19,015 bases of DNA from the NCBI GenBank assembly GCA_964347995.1, contig CAYGBA010000027.1:1-19015 (forward strand), read 5' to 3'. Position 1 is the first letter of the stretch. Each line of letters starts with the position of its first letter. The DNA comes from GCA-020348365 sp964347995. GTDB taxonomy: Archaea > Thermoproteota > Bathyarchaeia > Bathyarchaeales > Bathyarchaeaceae. The notes beneath the pieces were generated by a model, which was given only the letters and a program-made list of their open reading frames with translations, did not search any database and was not told where the DNA came from. The translations under genes and the position numbers were made by a program. This document shows positions 15,581 to 19,015 of the stretch, piece after piece.

Positions 15581-16036
15581 ATGAAATACAGAATTGTTAT
15601 TGAAAGACCGTTCGGTCGAATAGAATTGGAAGCTGAAAGATTAGAGGAGCTTTTGGATGAGTTGCGCTCCTTTCCAGAGTGGATGAGTGTGATTGACCAG
15701 TCAATCTTAGAACGGGCACTGGCTCCAGAACAGAGGGAGGAGCTGATGGGCGTAGTGGAGTCCACAGTTGATGGCCCAGCCATTATACTGCCACCCGAAA
15801 AGTTGACTTCCAAGGAGGCCATCGGACTATTGTTGTACGCCTCTGGACCAGATGGTTTGGAGCCGAAAGAGGTCAGCAGGCTTCTTTCTCTGAGCGGTAT
15901 GAGCATGGCGGGATACGCTGCCAGAATGAGTGAGATGAAGCGTGAGGGCATCTCTATCAAAGAGGGGGACCTTTACAGACTTTCAGTCAGGGGGAGAAAC
16001 TGGGTTGAGGAGATCATATCAAGACTACGAGGTTAA
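15581..16036 (+). CDS. Winged-helix protein, first of three tandem paralogs
   Basis: A 151-residue protein. The N-terminal 30 residues form a likely beta hairpin and helix (MKYRIVIERPFGRIELEAER). A middle segment contains VDGPAIILPPEKLTSKEAIGLLLYA (about residues 67-91). The C-terminal part looks like a winged helix: LEPKEVSRLLSLSG, then a recognition helix around MAGYAARMSEMKREG, then a wing EGDLYRLSVRG and a final helix. The two following genes share the same order, including the GP-x-x-L motif and the Y-R-x-S-x-x-G wing. This one is the most divergent and shortest. Family not named; probably a DNA-binding regulator, with its promoter carrying a candidate operator. Confidence 0.72.
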   Translation: MKYRIVIERPFGRIELEAERLEELLDELRSFPEWMSVIDQSILERALAPEQREELMGVVESTVDGPAIILPPEKLTSKEAIGLLLYASGPDGLEPKEVSRLLSLSGMSMAGYAARMSEMKREGISIKEGDLYRLSVRGRNWVEEIISRLRG

Positions 16037-16559
16037 AAAGAGCCTTTCTAGAAGGAGAGACAACCCCAAGTTAAAGGTCAGTCTTAAGTATGGGTCCCTC
16101 GAGTCGACATGCGAAGGGTCAGCAGATGAGGTTTTGAGGTTTGTCTTCAACTTCATAAAGGACGTATACCCCAATTACGAAATTGTCAGCGGACTAACAC
16201 TCACGGTGGATTTGGAGCGTCTTCTAAGAGGACTTAAAGGTGTTATATCGTTTCTTCCTAAGGGTCGACCCGTAATCCTAAAGGACACCGATGAATTAAC
16301 CGACAGTGAACTCATTCTTGCATATCTGGTTGCCACTTATGCTGGAAATCAGATCGGTATGGCTGAGGATGACAATCTCTCCATGGCGGATCTGTTGGAC
16401 AAGACAAGAAAGCCCGCCGGCACCGTTGCTGGTCGGCTGAGTGAGCTGGTGAGTGAATTATATGTGGAGCGGGTTGGTCGTGGGAAGTACCGGGTAACAG
16501 CCTATGGGGTCAAGGAGTTTATGGAGGAGATTCTGCCTAGGTTGGAGGAAGGCGAATGA
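16005..16559 (+). CDS. Winged-helix protein, second of three tandem paralogs
   Basis: A 184-residue protein if it begins at TTG 16005, which has GGAG at 15993-15996 eight bases upstream. No ATG or GTG is suitably placed, and this start overlaps the first paralog by 32 bases. An upstream ATG at 15942 would overlap far more and add a non-conserved stretch. The N-terminal domain KLKVSLKYGSLESTCEGSAD resembles the third paralog closely, as do LTVDLERL, the RPVIL strand, TRKPAGTVAGRLSEL (recognition helix) and RGKYRVTAYGVKEF (wing). The N-terminal 20 residues are basic. It ends in an ATGA overlap with the next gene, so the two are co-translated. Confidence 0.7.
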   Translation: MRRSYQDYEVKKSLSRRRDNPKLKVSLKYGSLESTCEGSADEVLRFVFNFIKDVYPNYEIVSGLTLTVDLERLLRGLKGVISFLPKGRPVILKDTDELTDSELILAYLVATYAGNQIGMAEDDNLSMADLLDKTRKPAGTVAGRLSELVSELYVERVGRGKYRVTAYGVKEFMEEILPRLEEGE

Positions 16560-17092
16560 GGGAGGAAAAGTTGCTGGACGTGAAAGGAGAGGATAAACGA
16601 GACGATATTGAGATCTACGTAAAGTACGGCGGATTTGAAGAAGACTTCAAGGGTCCAGTCGATCAGGTGTTGCGAGCCCTAATATCATCTCTAGACAAGA
16701 TTTGCCCCGGCCTTGAAGTGTTATCACGAGTGCGGTTGACTGTGGACTTGCGGGGACTCATAGAGAAGATGGAGGGCATAGTTGCCATCGCCCAAAGTGG
16801 TCCGATTGTGCTATCTGAGAAAAAACCAACCGTTAAGGAACTGGTTGGACTAAACTTGCTGGGAGCCTTTGTTGGCTACAAACTCAACTTGTTTGACGAT
16901 CCCTCGCTGTCACTAGATGAACTGGTAACCCTGACAGGTAAAAACAAAGGCAGTATAAGTCGCAGGATAACCACACTCGTCAATGACCGCTGGGCAGAAC
17001 GGCTAGAGAGAGGCGAGTATAGGATATCTACGTTAGGAATCAAGCACTTTGAGGATGAAATCCTTCCCAACTTACGAGAAGAGAACTGCTAA
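16556..17092 (+). CDS. Winged-helix protein, third of three tandem paralogs
   Basis: A 178-residue protein sharing an end-to-end pattern with the second paralog. Shared elements are KYGGFEEDFKGPVDQVLRAL, SRVRLTVDLRGL, SGPIVLSEKKPT, a helix pair with TGKNKGSISRRITTLV as probable recognition helix, the wing RGEYRISTLG, and the closing FEDEILPNL. The ATG overlaps the preceding stop by four bases. It ends 91 bases before the nurA start, all on the same strand, so one transcript could carry the trio and nurA-herA. I do not recognise the family. DNA binding is inferred from the winged-helix pattern; the N-terminal domain could bind a ligand or mediate dimers. Confidence 0.72.
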   Translation: MREEKLLDVKGEDKRDDIEIYVKYGGFEEDFKGPVDQVLRALISSLDKICPGLEVLSRVRLTVDLRGLIEKMEGIVAIAQSGPIVLSEKKPTVKELVGLNLLGAFVGYKLNLFDDPSLSLDELVTLTGKNKGSISRRITTLVNDRWAERLERGEYRISTLGIKHFEDEILPNLREENC

Positions 17093-17114
17093 GATATTTC
17101 CATGCACCATTGGC

Positions 17115-17201
17115 GGTGCGGCGGGTCGCTAGGTCGGGATTCCCGGCTTTAGCGACAAACCGCTCTTAGGGGGTGTTTAGCGGATGTTAGCCCACCGCAC
17201 C
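17115..17201 (+). promoter_or_regulatory. Three-way-junction RNA structure over the nurA start
   Basis: An outer stem pairs 17115-17125 (GGTGCGGCGGG) with 17191-17201 (CCCACCGCACC), ten of eleven positions. Inside it are a hairpin with GTCGCTA/TAGCGAC at its base and CGGG/CCCG at its tip (17125-17156), and a second hairpin CCGCT/AGCGG (17160-17164 with 17179-17183). The 14-base loop of the second hairpin holds GGGGGTG (17169-17175), a probable ribosome binding site eight bases before the ATG at 17184. This suggests control of nurA-herA translation by folding, or a small structured RNA. The pairing was found by eye. Confidence 0.5.
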
Positions 17202-18193
17202 CAACTTAAAAATGAGCCAAATTGCCTAATAAGTGGTTTGCTGAACAAACGTGCAACAACCTATCCACGTCTCTGTCTAGCTCTAAGAAATCTCATCCTA
17301 GATGAGGTCTCTAAGGACGCCCACAAGGATTTCACAAGCCTTCCAGAGATTGTTTCCGAGGTAAGAAGGCAGCTAAACTTCTACTATGTAGATCGTAGAA
17401 TTGTCTATGACAAGGTGGCTGGCGCCGATGCAGGTAGCCAGAGGGTTCCATTAGCCTCAAGATGGTTCGCCGTCATAAACTTCCCTACCGCTTCTCAAGC
17501 GAGAAGTTCCACGAGATCGTGAGCGTCAGGCGTGAAACGAAGCTCTTCGAAACCTCAGCGAGCTTCCTGACGAAAAACGACGGCCTAGACCTAATGCTGA
17601 TTGATGGCCCACTCGCCTTCAGCAACTGGTGGGCTCGGAAGGGTGAGGAGGGAGACCGTCTCTCTCTGATCTCTTCCGTGAATTTCCTGCTAAGCATGTG
17701 TGCCGACAGAGGCGTTGCGGTTGCAGGGGTGGTCAAGAGGGCAACTGCCAGATATCTGATTCGTTACCTTGGGCTGCAGGAGAAAACCTTCCTTCCAGAC
17801 GCCTTTGTCCTGCTTCAGACATTGAAGGCTGGCGAGCGAACCAACATCTTCTCCCCTAAGAGCGCCTTGAGAAGTACTATGAGAGCCGCCCCATTCATGG
17901 ACCTGATAGACTGCCATATCTATTCGTTCTACATGCGCACATCCTCAAATCCCCTCTTACCACCCATCAGAATCGACGTCCCAGAATTCATGCTGAGCCA
18001 CGTGGATGAGTTGGCTGGCTACTGCTATTCCACCGCCGTGCGTGACGGAATACCCCTTCCTATCGTAAAAGCAGACGAGGAGGTCAAGGTGACGAAGAGG
18101 TTTGTCAATGAGGCTTACTCGGAGCTGATTCCCAGACTAGGGAGCCGATTCGGTCCTTCCCTAGCCGCGGCAATAAGAGGAGGTTTAGGATGA
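17184..18193 (+). pseudogene. nurA: NurA nuclease, frame-disrupted as given
   Basis: NurA is the 5'-3' nuclease that works with the HerA translocase in archaeal end resection. The N-terminal part, read from ATG 17184, contains VAGADAGSQRVPLASRWFAVI, with the catalytic aspartate motif. Its frame then runs into a stop at 17520. The rest is in another frame, with LPYRFSSEKFHE, LMLIDGPLAF (second acidic site), GVVKRATARYL and a C-terminal GYCYSTAV. The switch lies near 17470-17480: one missing base before CTTCCC would restore VI(N)LPYRF and give a protein of about 336 residues, the usual NurA size. A product from ATG 17462 alone (243 residues) would lack the first catalytic Asp. The stop overlaps herA as ATGA. 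Confidence 0.8.
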
Positions 18194-19015
18194 GAATCGG
18201 ATATAGCTTCAGCGTCACAGGCGACTATTCTTCTAATTCAATAATAATAATCCTTGAGAGCGGATGCGAGGTCGCTAAGGGCGACCTAGTATACATTGAA
18301 CATCCGAAGAAAGGTTTGCCGGTGGTCTACCAGATCACGAAGGTATACTCGCACAAGGAGACCAGAGACTACGAAGAAGCGCTACTGAAGGAGGGAAGCG
18401 TGATAATGGATGAGGAAAGAACGACGGTGAGAGCTAGAGCCTACCAATGGGGCTGGATGGACGGCGGGGCTATCAGACCGCTCAGGTATCCCCTACCCCC
18501 AAACACACCCGTCTTCAAGGCAGAGCTGAGAATAATCGAGGAGTTCACCAAGCCTTCCTCAAAGTGGAAGATTCTACTCGGCGTCGATCCAAGCAGCGGT
18601 CTAGATGTGGAGCTCGATCTGTACTATCTCATTAGGCAATGCTGTCTCATATGCGGCGCCGTGGGCACAGGAAAGACAACAACGGCCATCTCCATGATTA
18701 TGAGGTCAGCACAAGCTGAGCCCCCTGTCAAGTTCTTTATCGTCGACAAGGATGGTGAGTACGGCAGTCTGGAGATGCTTTTCGGAGAAAAGGTGAAGAA
18801 GGTTCCATGGTCATCCTTCTTTCGCAGTGACGATATGCATCCAGAAGACCTCCTGAGCGAGTTCGGATGGCAGAGAGGATGGTGGACTTCTAAGATACTT
18901 ATGAAGGCCCTAAGCTTCCTCGAAAACGTGGGACAGCCTCTCACCAAACGCAACCTCACCGAGGCGGTGAGAGAGGTCTCCGACGGGAGCGTAGGCTTTA
19001 GAAGGTCAGAGGAGG
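18190..19015 (+). CDS. herA: HerA-family hexameric DNA translocase (5' part)
   Basis: HerA is a ring-shaped ATPase that pumps DNA and partners NurA. The first 120 residues look like the HAS-barrel, with a strand containing GDLVYIEHPKKGLPVVYQITKV. Walker A is GAVGTGKTT at residues 156-164, and FFIVDKDGEYG follows with the D-x-x-GEY motif typical of HerA. The Walker A is less usual than the GxxGSGKSN of canonical HerA. The frame is open to the window end, so the Walker B, arginine finger and C-terminus are not visible. It begins on the nurA stop (ATGA), so the two are co-translated, although the nurA frame is disrupted upstream. Confidence 0.87.
   Translation, partial: MRIGYSFSVTGDYSSNSIIIILESGCEVAKGDLVYIEHPKKGLPVVYQITKVYSHKETRDYEEALLKEGSVIMDEERTTVRARAYQWGWMDGGAIRPLRYPLPPNTPVFKAELRIIEEFTKPSSKWKILLGVDPSSGLDVELDLYYLIRQCCLICGAVGTGKTTTAISMIMRSAQAEPPVKFFIVDKDGEYGSLEMLFGEKVKKVPWSSFFRSDDMHPEDLLSEFGWQRGWWTSKILMKALSFLENVGQPLTKRNLTEAVREVSDGSVGFRRSEE

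Noticed and set aside
15942..16004. Longer start at ATG 15942 for the second winged-helix paralog
   Set aside because: It would overlap the first paralog by 95 bases and encode residues with no match in the other paralogs; TTG 16005 has a well-placed ribosome binding site.
17115..17202. tRNA gene, because a 7-bp GGTGCGG/CCGCACC stem resembles an acceptor stem
   Set aside because: There is no T-loop consensus before the 3' strand and no recognisable anticodon arm; the internal hairpins do not match a cloverleaf.
18447..18959. Short frames within herA on both strands
   Set aside because: HerA motifs run continuously in the frame from 18190, so these are shadows.

Overview
The window is archaeal. 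It opens with the 3' end of rpoB, followed by an RNA polymerase largest subunit, ribosomal protein L30e, a two-KH-domain NusA and ribosomal protein S12. It also carries Mre11-Rad50 and NurA-HerA, the archaeal DNA end-resection machinery. Start sites often have Shine-Dalgarno-like GGAGG or GGTGA sequences or archaeal TATA boxes, and genes are tightly packed. The polymerase subunit is one uninterrupted 1271-residue chain, not the split A'/A'' pair of most archaea. This points to a lineage on the Thaumarchaeota/Aigarchaeota/Bathyarchaeia side (inference; no rRNA is present to place it).

Layout. (1) 1-5419, plus strand: rpoB (partial), rpoA (fused), rpl30e, nusA, rps12, an overlapping transcription/translation operon. 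(2) 5533-6224, plus: a zinc-finger protein, a 34-residue zinc-ribbon microprotein and a FUN14-family membrane protein. (3) 6327-7929, minus: a 45-residue coiled-coil microprotein, a PPC/DUF296 protein and a short PLP-dependent threonine-synthase-like enzyme. (4) 8058-9290, plus: an ATP-grasp ligase, divergent from the PLP gene across a region with a TTAAGA inverted repeat. (5) 9316-11177, minus: an ECF-type membrane protein, a YkgJ-like cysteine-cluster protein with one expected cysteine missing, and a membrane-anchored helix-hairpin-helix protein. (6) 11344-11625, plus: a small two-helix membrane protein resembling DPM2. (7) 11635-14920, minus: mre11-rad50. (8) 15033-15479, plus: a NUDIX hydrolase gene with two in-frame stop codons. 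(9) 15581-17092, plus: three tandem, mutually related genes, each with an N-terminal beta-rich domain and a C-terminal winged helix. (10) 17184-19015, plus: nurA, frame-disrupted as given, overlapping herA, which runs off the end.

The most interesting part is 11.6-19.0 kb. The two halves of the resection machinery lie on opposite strands. Between them are a decayed NUDIX gene and a tandem trio of unrecognised winged-helix paralogs. The trio runs in the same direction as nurA-herA and may share its transcript. Its promoter carries repeated TACGTAG motifs, and the nurA leader can fold into a three-way junction that places the ribosome binding site in a hairpin loop. Whether the trio regulates or works with NurA-HerA is inference from position. 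The nurA frameshift and NUDIX stops could be genuine decay or assembly errors.
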